A stretch of 64,000 nt of DNA from Nocardioides sp. zg-1230 (GCF_013155335.1 NZ_JABJQZ010000001.1:992001-1056000), one strand, 5' to 3'. Counted from the stretch's first letter, positions 1 through 8,248 are shown. The notes: a model not told the origin generated them from the sequence alone. Numbers and translations are program-made.

Positions 1-748
1 CGGCGCCGACGAGCAGCGGGGCGAGGTCCGCGGGCGGCGCCTCTTCCGAGACGTCGGCGACGATGCAGGTGACGTTGTCGGTGCTGCCGGCCTCGAGGCT
101 CGCCCGGACGAGCTCGACGGCGGCGAAGTCGGGGGTGCCGGTGCCGAGGATCTCGGCCATCCGGTCGTCGGTGAGCGTGCCGCAGGCGCCGTCGCTGCAG
201 ATGAAGACGCGGTCGCCGACCTCGGCAGGGAACTCGAAGAGGTCGGGCTCCTCGTGGCGGATGCCGTCGAGCGCCTTGAGGATGAGGTTGCGGTGCGGGT
301 GGGTCCGCGACTGCTCCTCGGTGATGCGGCCCTCGTCGATGAGCGACTGGACGAAGGTGTGGTCGTGGGTCAGCTGGCGCAGCTCGCCGCGGCGGTAGAG
401 ATAGGCGCGGCTGTCGCCGATGTGACCGACACCGAAGCGGGTGCCGTCGAACAGCGCGACGGTGGCGGTGGTCGAGGTGCCGTTGAGGGCGGGGTCCTCC
501 TCGACGAGCTCGGCGATGCGGTCGTCGGCGCGGTGCACGGCCCCGGCCACCTGGCCGAGGAGGTCGTCGTCCGGCTCCTGGTCGAGCTTGCGCAGCGCCT
601 GCACGGCGGTGCTCGAGGCGAGGTCGCCGCGGACCGCGCCACCGACGCCGTCGCAGACCGTGAGCAGCCAGGGACCGGCGTACCCGCTGTCCTGGTTCTC
701 CCGGCGCACCCGGCCGACGTCGGAGATCGCGGAGTAGTGGAGGTACAT
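1..748 (-). CDS. pstP: PP2C-family Ser/Thr protein phosphatase, partial at window edge
   Basis: The minus-strand frame runs from an ATG at 748 off the left end; about 249 residues of the catalytic domain are visible. It reads MYLHYSAISDVGRVRRENQD, then CDGVGG, GHIGDSRAYLYRRGEL and SDGACGTLTDD, which are the metal-binding and core motifs of the PP2C (PPM) family. The start codon overlaps the stop of the upstream FHA gene by one base (TGATG), so the genes are probably translationally coupled. Family knowledge: PstP reverses phosphorylation by PknA/PknB-type kinases during growth and division, and in related genomes rodA, pbpA and the kinase genes follow it. That part lies outside the window, as does any C-terminal membrane segment. 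Confidence 0.93.
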   Translation of the reverse strand, partial: MYLHYSAISDVGRVRRENQDSGYAGPWLLTVCDGVGGAVRGDLASSTAVQALRKLDQEPDDDLLGQVAGAVHRADDRIAELVEEDPALNGTSTTATVALFDGTRFGVGHIGDSRAYLYRRGELRQLTHDHTFVQSLIDEGRITEEQSRTHPHRNLILKALDGIRHEEPDLFEFPAEVGDRVFICSDGACGTLTDDRMAEILGTGTPDFAAVELVRASLEAGSTDNVTCIVADVSEEAPPADLAPLLVGA

Positions 749-1233
749 CACTTCCGCAGCTCCAGGATCGTCTTGCCGACGCGGACCTGGACGCCGAGGC
801 CGATGGTGGTGGGCTGGGTGATGCGGACCGGGCCGACGTAGGTGCCGTTGGTCGAGCCGAGGTCCTCGACGAACCACTCGTCGCCGCTGGCCGCCACCCG
901 GGCGTGGCGGGTGGAGACGTAGTCGTCGTCGAGCTTGATCGCTGCGTCGCTGCCGCGGCCGATGAGGAGCGGGGCGTCGGCGAGCTCGGCCCGGGTGCCG
1001 GGGTTCTCGCCCTCGACCACGAGCAGGTGCGTCGGGGCGCCGCGGCGCGGCTTCTTGTTGGCCTTGGCCTTGCCGTTGTTCTTGCGTCCCGGGGCGGGGG
1101 CGCCACCCCGGGCCGTCTCGGGCACGCGGGCGCCGAACATGTCGGAGCGGATCACCGAGATCGCGGACAGCACGAAGATCCAGAGGATGGCCAGGAACGC
1201 GACCCGGATCAGGAAGAGGGTCAGCTCAGACAT
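748..1233 (-). CDS. fhaB: FHA-domain membrane-anchored protein FhaB
   Basis: This 161-residue protein has one N-terminal membrane helix (about residues 4-28), a basic proline/alanine linker (30-68) and a C-terminal forkhead-associated domain. The phosphothreonine-binding residues are visible as GRG at 92-94, STRHA at 107-111 and GSTNGT at 126-131. FHA domains bind phosphothreonine partners of Ser/Thr kinases. In mycobacteria FhaB (FipA) links PknA/PknB signalling to the division machinery; the role here is inferred from order and architecture. The start overlaps the end of fhaA by eight bases, and the stop overlaps the pstP start, so the three genes form a tight operon. Confidence 0.92.
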   Translation of the reverse strand: MSELTLFLIRVAFLAILWIFVLSAISVIRSDMFGARVPETARGGAPAPGRKNNGKAKANKKPRRGAPTHLLVVEGENPGTRAELADAPLLIGRGSDAAIKLDDDYVSTRHARVAASGDEWFVEDLGSTNGTYVGPVRITQPTTIGLGVQVRVGKTILELRK

Positions 1234-1942
1234 TCCAGCCCCCGGCCTCGTCGCGTCCGCCGTCGATGCGCACCGTCATCTCGGTGTGGCCGATCTTGAT
1301 GGTCGAGCCGTCACGCAGCCGTGCGCGGGGCACCTTGGTGCCGTCGACGAGGATCCCGTTGGTCGAGCCGAGGTCGACGGCCTCGACGCCGTCGATGCTC
1401 ACCTCGAGCTCGAGGTGGCGCCGGCTCACGCCGGGGTCGTTGATGCGCAGGTCGGCCTCGGTGCCGCGGCCGATGACGAGGCCCGGCGGGCGCAGCGGGT
1501 GGCGCGTGCCGTTGACCTCGAGGGTGGCGTGGGAGGAGCGCGTACGGGTGCGCTGGTCGTTGTCGGTGACGCTTGCCTGAGCCTTGGACCGGATCCGGAA
1601 GCGCCCGGTGGTCAGGTCGTCGGCGGACTCGAAGGCGATGCTGATCGGGCCCGTGAAGACGTAGCCCTGCGCGTCGGCGTGGTCCTGCAGCTGGTCGACC
1701 AGGTCCTGCTCGAGGGCGCGACCGAGGCCGACGATGCGGTCGAGGTCGGTGGCGGACAGCTCGACATGGAAGTCGTTGGGCACCAGTCGGCGCTGCCGGC
1801 TCAGCACCTGAGCGTTGTTGTCGCACTCCCGCTGGAGCGCGGCGGCGATCTCGACGGGTTGCACGGCGCTGCGGAAGGCCCGGGCGAACGCGCCGGAGAT
1901 CACGGTCTCGAGGCGCTGCTCGAAGCGCTGCAAGGGGTTCAT
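1226..1942 (-). CDS. fhaA: DUF3662 and FHA domain protein FhaA
   Basis: The 238-residue protein starts MNPLQRFEQRLETVISGAFA, the usual start of the DUF3662 domain (about 1-115). A linker and a C-terminal FHA domain follow, with GRG at 158-160, SRRH at 173-176 and GSTNG at 192-196. I chose the ATG at 1942 because GAGAGGAGG lies just upstream; the longer frame to 2137 runs into the promoter region of the tRNA gene. Family knowledge: FhaA binds phosphorylated partners such as the pseudokinase MviN in mycobacteria and tunes peptidoglycan synthesis. It is the first gene of fhaA-fhaB-pstP. Confidence 0.93.
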   Translation of the reverse strand: MNPLQRFEQRLETVISGAFARAFRSAVQPVEIAAALQRECDNNAQVLSRQRRLVPNDFHVELSATDLDRIVGLGRALEQDLVDQLQDHADAQGYVFTGPISIAFESADDLTTGRFRIRSKAQASVTDNDQRTRTRSSHATLEVNGTRHPLRPPGLVIGRGTEADLRINDPGVSRRHLELEVSIDGVEAVDLGSTNGILVDGTKVPRARLRDGSTIKIGHTEMTVRIDGGRDEAGGWNV

Positions 1943-2088
1943 CCTCAGGCCTCCTCTCGTCGAACCGTCGTGGTGGGCAGGCATCAACGACCGCCCGACC
2001 GGTGCCGCCGAGCGTACCGGCCGGTCGCTCCTCCGCCACGGGGGCGCCCCGGCGTCCAGCCGATTGGGAGGGCGCGTCGGCGGTGGGG

Positions 2089-2094
2089 TAGCCT
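2089..2094 (+). promoter_or_regulatory. Likely -10 box of the tRNA-Leu gene
   Basis: TAGCCT lies 13 bases before the mature tRNA 5' end, with a weak TTGGGA (2064-2069) upstream at 19-base spacing. Confidence 0.45.
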
Positions 2095-2107
2095 GAGCCC
2101 GCTTCTC

Positions 2108-2194
2108 GCGCGAGTGGCGGAATAGGCAGACGCGCACGGTTCAGGTCCGTGTGTCCGAAAGGACGTGGGGGTTCAACTCCCCCCTCGCGCACCA
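2108..2194 (+). tRNA. tRNA-Leu (anticodon CAG)
   Basis: This is an 87-base class II tRNA. The acceptor stem GCGCGAG (2108-2114) pairs with CTCGCGC (2184-2190), followed by discriminator A and an encoded CCA. The anticodon arm CACGG/CCGTG (2135-2139/2147-2151) holds loop TTCAGGT with anticodon CAG at 2142-2144. A long variable arm (GTCC-gaaa-GGAC) and the T arm GGGGG-TTCAACT-CCCCC confirm the leucine class. It reads CUG, the dominant leucine codon in such genomes. A tRNA-Leu beside fhaA is also found in mycobacteria. Confidence 0.96.
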
Positions 2195-2205
2195 CCACAC
2201 ACGTT

Positions 2206-2235
2206 GGCCCCGGACTGCGGTCCGGGGCCTTCGTC
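2206..2235 (+). terminator. Intrinsic terminator after tRNA-Leu
   Basis: A perfect 10-bp stem GGCCCCGGAC (2206-2215)/GTCCGGGGCC (2220-2229) with a 4-base loop is followed by the pyrimidine-rich TTCGTC, 11 bases after the tRNA CCA. Confidence 0.85.
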
Positions 2236-2298
2236 GTTCTCTCGGCACGCGCGAGGCGTACCGTGATGGGCGCGCAGCACCGACCTCCCGGAGCCGAC

Positions 2299-2709
2299 AT
2301 GACCCACTCCTTGAGCTACCGACTCCTGCGGGTCGCCCTCGTCGTGTTCGGCACGGTGATGGTGCTGCTCTACCCGCTGGCGGCGGTGTGGCCCTCGGGA
2401 TGGGCATGGCACGACGGCGCTCCGCACGAGTCCCGCTACTTCATGATGATCGTGGGGCTGTACGCGACCCTGGGCCTGTTCCTCGTCGTCGCCGCGCGGC
2501 GGCCCGAGGCGCACCTCAGCCTGATCTGGTTCGCCGCGTGCTCCAGCGCCGTGCACGCGGGCATCATGGCGGTGCAGGCCCTCAGTGCGACCCACCACCG
2601 CGGGCACCTCTGGGGCGACGTGCCCGCCCTGCTGCTGGTGGCGGTCGTGCTCGCCGTGCTCGTCCGGGCCGCCGGCCTCGGGCAGACGTCCGCGCCCAAG
2701 GCTCAGTGA
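2299..2709 (+). CDS. Small four-helix membrane protein, DUF6632-like
   Basis: The 136-residue protein begins MTHSLSYRLLRVALVVFG and has four hydrophobic segments separated by short loops. Its pattern, with LYPLAAVWPSGWAWH near the front, a central MIVGLYATLGLFLVVAARRP and a final LWGDVPALLLVAVVL, matches small membrane proteins I know as DUF6632. No function is known. I chose the ATG at 2299, with CCCGGAG upstream, over an ATG at 2264 that adds only polar residues. It ends head-on with the next gene, the two stops overlapping by seven bases, so transcripts from both sides run into each other here. Confidence 0.7.
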   Translation: MTHSLSYRLLRVALVVFGTVMVLLYPLAAVWPSGWAWHDGAPHESRYFMMIVGLYATLGLFLVVAARRPEAHLSLIWFAACSSAVHAGIMAVQALSATHHRGHLWGDVPALLLVAVVLAVLVRAAGLGQTSAPKAQ

Positions 2710-3143
2710 CTCCGCCCCTCCAGGTAGGTCTTCAGGTCGACCCAGTTGCGGCGTTCCCACCGGGGGCCGACCAGCACCAGCAGCGGCGTGAGGATCCGCA
2801 GGGGACCGACGAGCCGCATGGCCCAGTCCCACCGCAGCCGCGTCGCGTTCCCGGACTCGGAGAAGGTGAGCGTCCCGTCGACGAGCATGTACGACGAGCG
2901 GATCACGTTGTGCAGCCGGTGGGGCCGCTCGTGCTCCACGATCTCCAGGTCCATCCGGCCCCGGGCGCCCATGCCCCTGGGCTCGGCGACGAAGCGTGAG
3001 CCGGCTCGGACCGGCTCGTCCGTGAGCATCTCGACCCGCGCGATGCGTGGGTTGTAGCGCGGCTCGTTGCGCTCGTCGGCGACGGTGTCGAACACCGTGG
3101 TGGTCGCCGCGTCGATGAGGACCTCTCCGGTGATGTGCACCAT
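2703..3143 (-). CDS. SRPBCC-fold polyketide cyclase/lipid-binding-like protein
   Basis: This 146-residue protein begins MVHITGEVLIDAATTTVFD, the typical first strand of the START/SRPBCC fold. The alternating pattern EPRYNPRIARVE, SRFVAEPRGMG and TRLRWDWAMRL supports a helix-grip fold that encloses a hydrophobic ligand. Length fits the stand-alone family (about 140-160). The ATG at 3143 is preceded by GAGGGAAGGA; upstream in-frame starts lack such a site. The ligand cannot be told from sequence. The gene stands alone, converging on the DUF6632-like gene and diverging from the small membrane protein to its right. Confidence 0.75.
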   Translation of the reverse strand: MVHITGEVLIDAATTTVFDTVADERNEPRYNPRIARVEMLTDEPVRAGSRFVAEPRGMGARGRMDLEIVEHERPHRLHNVIRSSYMLVDGTLTFSESGNATRLRWDWAMRLVGPLRILTPLLVLVGPRWERRNWVDLKTYLEGRSH

Positions 3144-3245
3144 CGCTGCACGTCCTTCCCTCTCGACACCGATGCTCGTCCCCGCGGCTCCTGATGCCCA
3201 GTGCCGAAAGCCCCGCCGAGACATGGGCACCGGCACACTGGGGCC

Positions 3246-3458
3246 GTGACCACCGACGGATTCCGCGCCGGAGTGCTCTTCGGAGCCGCCGGTGCAGTGA
3301 TCGCCCTGCTCGTCGACGCAGCCCGGATGTCGGGACTCGGGCCGGTGGCCGCGGTCCTCGGCTTCGCCGCAGGGCTGCTCGTGCAGCAGACGATCCTGTG
3401 GGGTGCCGTCGTCCTCGTCAGCATCCGCGGCGCGGTTCGGTGGGTGGCCCGCCGGTGA
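3246..3458 (+). CDS. Small two-helix membrane protein of unknown function
   Basis: From the GTG at 3246 the product is 70 residues with two hydrophobic segments (about 7-27 and 29-58) and a basic C-terminus ending RWVARR. I do not recognise the family. The start is chosen because an in-frame ATG at 3201 adds a histidine/proline-rich head with no ribosome site, and CACACT sits six bases before the GTG, in the position of the leaderless -10 boxes seen elsewhere in this window. Base usage matches its neighbours. Confidence 0.5.
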   Translation: MTTDGFRAGVLFGAAGAVIALLVDAARMSGLGPVAAVLGFAAGLLVQQTILWGAVVLVSIRGAVRWVARR

Positions 3459-3557
3459 TGAAGCGGACGTTCGTCATCCGCAGCTTCGTGGATGACGAGC
3501 CGCCCCTGCCGCGGTGACCGGTCAACGACGCTCCGGCGCGTCGGGCATGCTCGGGAC

Positions 3558-3869
3558 GTGGCCACCGAGCGGACAGACCCTCCGACCGAGGACGAGAAGT
3601 GGCTGGTCGTGGACGGCCGGCGCTGGCGGCGTACGGACCCGGCGATCCCGGAGGACGCGCTCGCGCGCCTGAAGTCCCACCTCGGGCGCGGGAGGTCGGG
3701 GGTGCGCACCGCCGCCGGTGACGCCGAGCTCGCGGCCACCCGCCACCGCACCCAGCTCGCGAAGGTCGGGCTCGGCGAGCGCGGCCCGAAGTGGTGGGAG
3801 CAGACCGACGCCGAGCGGCGCGAGCGGCGGGAGTCCGCGCTGGCCGAGCTCGACGCCCTCGACGACTGA
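3558..3869 (+). CDS. Conserved small charged actinobacterial protein, function unknown
   Basis: The 103-residue product from the GTG at 3558 opens with KWLVVDGRRWRRTDPAIPED, continues with LARLKSHLGRGRS and LAKVGLGERGPKWWEQ, and ends in an acidic/arginine-rich helix. Proteins of this pattern are common next to unrelated genes in actinobacteria, and some databases carry unsupported transport-related names for them. No membrane segment or catalytic motif is visible. Its stop codon lies inside a perfect hairpin shared with the converging gene. Confidence 0.65.
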   Translation: MATERTDPPTEDEKWLVVDGRRWRRTDPAIPEDALARLKSHLGRGRSGVRTAAGDAELAATRHRTQLAKVGLGERGPKWWEQTDAERRERRESALAELDALDD

Positions 3870-3885
3870 GGCGTGGACGCCTCAG
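3866..3885. terminator. Hairpin spanning both stop codons of a convergent pair
   Basis: CTGAGGCG (3866-3873) pairs with CGCCTCAG (3878-3885) across a 4-base loop. The plus-strand stop TGA (3867-3869) and the minus-strand stop (3882-3884) are symmetric parts of the stem. There is no T-run, so termination is likely but not certain. Confidence 0.6.
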
Positions 3886-4736
3886 GTCCGCGACGACGAT
3901 CCGTCGCGGCGACCCAGGTCCGCCAGCAGGGCGTCGAGTGCCTCCTTCAGCGCCCGCGGATCCAGGCCGTCGGTCGCCAGTACCGCCACGTCCCGGTCCT
4001 CGAACACGACCTCCCTCACGCCGGGCACGGCGGCGAAGAGCTCCTCCAGGCTCGCGTACGCCTCCGGGCCCAGGAGGTCCTCGACCTCCTCCGGAAGGCT
4101 CACCTGCACGTTCCACGGGCCGCCCGTCAGGGAGGTCACCTCCACGGTCACCGGTGCAACCTGGGGCACGGCCGCGGCCGGGGCGCCGCCTTCCGCGCTC
4201 AAGGCGGGCGCGCCGGCGAGCCGCAGAGCGGGGTCGTACTGGTCGATCATCCGGGGCACCAGGACGGAGAGCGGTCTCGGCGTCCGTCCCGACGACGCCT
4301 CCAGCACCGCCAGTGTTGCGAGACGCTGCGGAGTGTTGACGATGCCCTGGAGCACCGGCTGGTGACCGGTGACGTATCGCGCGTCGGTGTCGAACACCCA
4401 CCAGGCACCGGTCGCTGTGGTGATCACCTCGGCCACCGCGGCGGCGAGCCCCTCGACCCACTCGGCCCCCGCTGGGGTCCAGTCCGGCCGTCGGCCGGGT
4501 GGTTGGAACCAGAACGGGTCCGCCGTGACCGGGCCCGGGTCGTGCGCCCGGACGGCGACGAACGCGGCCAGGGCATCGAGGGAGGCGACCGTGCCGTCGA
4601 CCGGGGGGCCGCCCGCGGCGCCCACGCGGTCACGGAACCACGGCAACCGCCAGGCGAGCTGCTCGACGTACGCGCGAGCGAGTGGGAGCGCGACCTCGCG
4701 AGGAGCGGGGGAGCCGCTGTCGAAGTAGGGACTCAT
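3882..4736 (-). CDS. Hypothetical protein, 284 residues
   Basis: The ATG at 4736 gives MSPYFDSGSPAPREVALPLA and a soluble, acidic protein without membrane or signal segments. A tryptophan-rich middle (WWVFDTDARY) and a C-terminal part with FAAVPGVREVVFEDRDVAVL and LDALLADLG suggest an alpha/beta domain; the last stretch loosely recalls SseB-like or contact-dependent immunity-type proteins, but I cannot assign it. The frame is open to 5369, but the upstream part overlaps the nitroreductase and is a shadow. The gene diverges from the nitroreductase, with about 93 bases between starts. Confidence 0.65.
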   Translation of the reverse strand: MSPYFDSGSPAPREVALPLARAYVEQLAWRLPWFRDRVGAAGGPPVDGTVASLDALAAFVAVRAHDPGPVTADPFWFQPPGRRPDWTPAGAEWVEGLAAAVAEVITTATGAWWVFDTDARYVTGHQPVLQGIVNTPQRLATLAVLEASSGRTPRPLSVLVPRMIDQYDPALRLAGAPALSAEGGAPAAAVPQVAPVTVEVTSLTGGPWNVQVSLPEEVEDLLGPEAYASLEELFAAVPGVREVVFEDRDVAVLATDGLDPRALKEALDALLADLGRRDGSSSRT

Positions 4737-4829
4737 GGCAGGTAGATCCTCACCTCGACGCCGCGTAGCTTCAACTGGACGGCGCAGGGATGACGTGTGC
4801 CCGGGTACGGCCCCGCCATACTCGACCGC

Positions 4830-5465
4830 GTGACCGATCGTGCGCCGCAGCCCACCGCCGCCGGACTGGCCGAGCCGCTGCGCTCGCGCTGGAGCCCGAG
4901 CGTGTACGACGACGCGCACCGGCTGAGCAGCACCGAGATCGAGACCCTCCTGCGCGCGGCGCAGTGGGCGCCGAGCAAGGGCAACACCCAGCCGTGGGCG
5001 TTCTTCGTCTGCGTCCCGGGGACGCCCCAGCACGAGCGGCTCGTCGCGACGCTGAGCCGTGGCAACGCCGGCTGGGTGCCGCGTGCGTCGGTCGTCTTCG
5101 TCACCACCGCGCACGTGCGCGAGAGCGAGGAGCCCGGCGCGGCGTCGTACAGCGACCACGCCCTCTACGACGTCGGCCAGGCCGCGGCCCACCTCACCCT
5201 GCAAGCGCGGGCGATGGGGCTGCACGCGCACCAGTTCGCCGGCTTCGACCACGACGCGCTGGCCGAGGCGCTCGGCGTGCCCGCCACCCACCGCGTGCTC
5301 ACCGGCATCGCGGTCGGTGTGCCGGGCGACCCGGCCGAGGTCGACGAGCGCACCGCCGCGCGCGACCACCGCGACCGGGCGCGCAGGCCCATGGAGGAGT
5401 GGGTCTTCGGTGGCCGGTTCGGCGAGCCGTTCGTGACAGCACCGCTGGCAGACTCTGGGCCATGA
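4830..5465 (+). CDS. Nitroreductase-family FMN oxidoreductase
   Basis: This 211-residue protein shows the nitroreductase FMN-binding N-terminus WAPSKGNTQPWAF at about 45-57 and a later LYDVGQAAAHLTLQARAMGL, the helix that packs at the dimer interface. Members use NAD(P)H and FMN to reduce nitro compounds, quinones or similar electrophiles; the substrate cannot be predicted. I chose the GTG at 4830: CATACT lies seven bases before it, a leaderless-type -10. An ATG at 4797 is in frame but lies upstream of that box. The stop overlaps the glutathione peroxidase start (ATGA), indicating coupling. Confidence 0.85.
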   Translation: MTDRAPQPTAAGLAEPLRSRWSPSVYDDAHRLSSTEIETLLRAAQWAPSKGNTQPWAFFVCVPGTPQHERLVATLSRGNAGWVPRASVVFVTTAHVRESEEPGAASYSDHALYDVGQAAAHLTLQARAMGLHAHQFAGFDHDALAEALGVPATHRVLTGIAVGVPGDPAEVDERTAARDHRDRARRPMEEWVFGGRFGEPFVTAPLADSGP

Positions 5466-5938
5466 CCTCTCTCTCCGACTTCTCGGCCCCCGCGATCGAC
5501 GGCACCGACACCGACCTCGCGCAGTACGACGGCAAGGTCGTGCTCGTCGTCAACACCGCCTCGAAGTGCGGCTTCACCGGCCAGTACCAGGGCCTGCAGC
5601 AGCTGCACGACACCTACGCCGACCAGGGCCTGGTCGTGCTCGGCTTCCCGTGCGACCAGTTCGGCAACCAGGAGCCGGGCGACGAGGCGGAGATCTCGGA
5701 CTTCTGCGAGCGCAACTTCGGCGTGACCTTCCCGCTGTTCTCCAAGGTCGACGTCAACGGCGACGACGCGCACCCGCTCTTCGACTGGCTCAAGGACTCC
5801 AAGGGCGGGCTGCTCGGCAGCACGATCAAGTGGAACTTCACGAAGTTCCTCGTCGGGCGCGACGGCCAGGTCATCGACCGCTACGCGCCGCAGACCGAGC
5901 CGGCGAAGCTGGCCGACGACATCGAGAAGGCCCTCTGA
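5462..5938 (+). CDS. Glutathione peroxidase-family (probably thioredoxin-dependent) peroxidase
   Basis: The 158-residue protein has peroxidatic Cys36 in NTASKCGFT, Gln70 in FPCDQFGNQE and the Trp-Asn pair in KWNFTKFLV, which together make the catalytic site of the family. Cys82 in SDFCERNFGV sits where thioredoxin-dependent members carry their resolving cysteine, and actinobacteria generally lack glutathione, so thioredoxin is the likelier donor (inference). The peroxidatic residue is an ordinary Cys codon, not UGA, despite the selenocysteine system nearby. Start and stop overlap the neighbours (ATGA and TGATG), so it forms an operon with the nitroreductase and the beta-helix protein. Confidence 0.93.
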   Translation: MTSLSDFSAPAIDGTDTDLAQYDGKVVLVVNTASKCGFTGQYQGLQQLHDTYADQGLVVLGFPCDQFGNQEPGDEAEISDFCERNFGVTFPLFSKVDVNGDDAHPLFDWLKDSKGGLLGSTIKWNFTKFLVGRDGQVIDRYAPQTEPAKLADDIEKAL

Positions 5939-6960
5939 TGCGCGCCGGCGTCGTCGCCGCGGTGCTCGCCGCGGTGGTGGCGTCGGCTGCTCCGGCGGGA
6001 GCGGATGGTTTCGACTCGGTCGCTGCGCGACCTGCTCAACCAGCGGTGGGGGTGAACGAGCGAGCGGCCGACGTGGTCGTCGGCACCGGGACCCCCGCGT
6101 CCTGCACCTCTGCCGCGGTCGTACGAGCCGTGGCGAGGGGCGGCGTGATCTCCTTCGACTGCGGGCCGTCCCCGGTGACCATCGCGATGAAGCGCACGGC
6201 GAAGGTCGTCAACACCTCGAGCCGTGTCGTCCTCGACGGCGGTGGCCTCGTCACCCTGAGCGGCGAGGGCCGGCGGCGCATCCTCTACATGAACACCTGC
6301 GACCGCGCGCAGGTGTGGACGACGCCGCACTGCAACGACCAGGCCGAGCCGCGGTTGGTGCTCGAGCGGATGCGGTTCGTCCGCGGCAACAGCACCGGCG
6401 AGACGACCGACGGCGGTGGTGGCGGCGCGGTCTTCGTGCGCGGCGGCCGGCTGCGGATCGTGGGGTCGACCTTCGCCGACAACCGCTGCGACCGCACCGG
6501 CCCCGACGTGGGCGGCGCCGCGGTGAGGGTGCTCGACCAGTACCGCGACCTGCCGGTGCGGGTCAGCCGGTCGTTCTTCCAGCACGGCCGGTGCAGCAAC
6601 GGCTCGGCCCTCAGCAGCATCGGCGTCTCGTGGCACATCACCCGATCGACCTTCACGAGCAACTCGGCCGTGGGCCGGGGGGCCAACCCCGCCCGTCCGG
6701 GCACCCCTGGCGGCGGTTCGGGGGGCGCCATCTACATGGACGGCGACGACATCCACCTCACGCTCGAGGACAGCGTGATGTCGAACAACACCGCGCGCGA
6801 GGGCGGCGGCGCGATCTTCTTCGTGTCCAACGACCGCACGGGCACGCTGCGGATCGACGACTCGCGACTGCTCGGCAACACCAGTGACGGCTTCGAGACG
6901 CTGCCGGGGATCTTCTTCCTCGGCGCGAGCCGGACCATCACCGACTCGATCGTGCGCTAG
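5938..6960 (+). CDS. Secreted right-handed beta-helix protein
   Basis: The 340-residue product has a signal peptide (MRAGVVAAVLAAVVASAAPAG, cleavage near AGA-DG at about 21-22). Repeated short strands follow, with GGGGAVFVRGGRLRIVGSTF, NGSALSSIGVSWHITRSTF and GGAIYMDGDDIHLTLEDSVM; each rung has the GGAI/F..N.A pattern of pectin-lyase-type parallel beta-helices found in extracellular adhesin-like proteins. No lyase catalytic residues are obvious. A conserved DCGPSPVTI and several cysteines (CTSAAV, NTCDRAQV, PHCND, NRCDRT) suggest disulfides. It overlaps the peroxidase gene by one base and its TAG stop is shared with the converging gene (CTAG). Confidence 0.8.
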   Translation: MRAGVVAAVLAAVVASAAPAGADGFDSVAARPAQPAVGVNERAADVVVGTGTPASCTSAAVVRAVARGGVISFDCGPSPVTIAMKRTAKVVNTSSRVVLDGGGLVTLSGEGRRRILYMNTCDRAQVWTTPHCNDQAEPRLVLERMRFVRGNSTGETTDGGGGGAVFVRGGRLRIVGSTFADNRCDRTGPDVGGAAVRVLDQYRDLPVRVSRSFFQHGRCSNGSALSSIGVSWHITRSTFTSNSAVGRGANPARPGTPGGGSGGAIYMDGDDIHLTLEDSVMSNNTAREGGGAIFFVSNDRTGTLRIDDSRLLGNTSDGFETLPGIFFLGASRTITDSIVR

Positions 6961-8231
6961 CCGGTCGTGGGGAGGGACGGTGCGTCGGGGCCGACGCGCT
7001 CGGCCAGCCACTGCGCCACCTGGTCCTCCGACGGCGCGAGCCCGTCGCTGATGACGTGGGGCGCGACGCGCGAGAAGTAGTCGGTGACCATGGAGTCGGA
7101 CTCGCGCACGAGCATGCCGGCGGCCTCGCCGTCGACGATCCACGACCCCAGCACGACGCGGTTGCCCTCGAAGCTCGGCAGGTCGGTGTAGGCCTGGTAG
7201 ACCCAGCCCTCGGCGCCGTAGCCGCCGGGCATGACGACGTCCTCGAGCATGTCGTCGAGGTGGATGCGGATGTTGTCGCCCTCACGCCCGTGCAGCGGCT
7301 TGGCGACCCAGCGATCGAGGTCGCGCGGCTCGTCGAAGTACGCCGGCAGCAGCAGGCGGTGGCGCGGGAAGAGCTCCCACAGCACCGGCAGCAGCGCCTT
7401 CGTGCTGAGCAGCACCTTCCAGGCCGGCTCGATCCACCTGGTCGGGCGCGACTCGGCCTGCTGGACGACGTACTGGCCGAACGGCTCGGCCAGCATCTCC
7501 TCCCAGGCGTAGAGCTTGAAGGCGTTGCGCAGCGGCTCGTCGTGGACGTCGCGGTAGTCGCGGGTCTCGGGGTTCCAGCCGACCTCGGCCATCGGGTGAG
7601 CCATCGTGATCCACCCGGCCTGCACGGCGGCGTCCATCAGGTAGTGGACGGTCATCTCCATCTCACCGCCGTCGTAGGAGTCCTCCTCGCCGAGGTCGTA
7701 GAGGAAGTGCATCCGGTCGCCGTCGAAGTGTCCGGAGCGGCGGAGCTTGCGCCACCCGTCGACGAGCCGGTCGTGGACCGAGTTCCACTGGTCCATCTCC
7801 GGCATGACGTCCTCCATCCAGTTCCACTGGATGATCCCGGTCTCCACGAGGCCGGTCGGGGTGTCGCCGTTGATCTCGAGCATCTTGATCGACCCGTCGG
7901 CGCCGTACGCCAGGTCGAAGCGCGCGTAGAGAGCAGGGTCGCCGGCCTCGATGGAGCGTCGTACGACGCCCAGCGAGCCGGGCGGCAGGCCGAGCCGCTC
8001 GTCGGTCATCGTCGTGGCCATGTGGGTGACCGCCTGCAGGCACATCGCCCACAGCTCCTCGGTGGCGGCCTCGAGCGCCTCCACCTCCTCCATCGTCACC
8101 TCGTACCAGGCGTCCTCGTTCCAGTAGGGGAGCTCGGACCCGTCGGGCATCTTCGTGGTCGGGAAGACCAGGCCCTGCTCGACGACGGTCTCGCGCCAGC
8201 CCTCACGCGCCCGCGACCGGTGCCGCCACAT
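6957..8231 (-). CDS. Glutathionylspermidine synthase-like ATP-grasp ligase (YjfC/YgiC type)
   Basis: The 424-residue protein opens with GWRETVVEQGLVFPTT and carries the pre-ATP-grasp and ATP-grasp pattern of glutathionylspermidine synthase C-terminal domains: LKMLEINGDTPT-like KMLEINGDTPTGLVE, FLYDLGEEDSYDGG, WIEPAWKVLLSTKALLPVLWELFPRH, and KPLHGREGDNI. Relatives without the amidase half (YjfC, YgiC) are presumed acid-amine ligases with unknown substrates. I place the start at the ATG at 8231, after the DUF350 stop at 8249; an upstream in-frame ATG at 8267 would overlap it. It is the last gene of the channel/lipoprotein/DUF350/ligase cluster. Confidence 0.88.
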   Translation of the reverse strand: MWRHRSRAREGWRETVVEQGLVFPTTKMPDGSELPYWNEDAWYEVTMEEVEALEAATEELWAMCLQAVTHMATTMTDERLGLPPGSLGVVRRSIEAGDPALYARFDLAYGADGSIKMLEINGDTPTGLVETGIIQWNWMEDVMPEMDQWNSVHDRLVDGWRKLRRSGHFDGDRMHFLYDLGEEDSYDGGEMEMTVHYLMDAAVQAGWITMAHPMAEVGWNPETRDYRDVHDEPLRNAFKLYAWEEMLAEPFGQYVVQQAESRPTRWIEPAWKVLLSTKALLPVLWELFPRHRLLLPAYFDEPRDLDRWVAKPLHGREGDNIRIHLDDMLEDVVMPGGYGAEGWVYQAYTDLPSFEGNRVVLGSWIVDGEAAGMLVRESDSMVTDYFSRVAPHVISDGLAPSEDQVAQWLAERVGPDAPSLPTTG

Positions 8232-8248
8232 GTGTCGGTGCCCCCTGC

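Noticed and set aside
4797..4829. ATG start of the nitroreductase at 4797
   Set aside because: It lies upstream of the CATACT box and has no ribosome site; the GTG at 4830 matches family length.
5462..5938. Selenocysteine in the glutathione peroxidase
   Set aside because: The peroxidatic codon at residue 36 is TGC and no in-frame TGA occurs.
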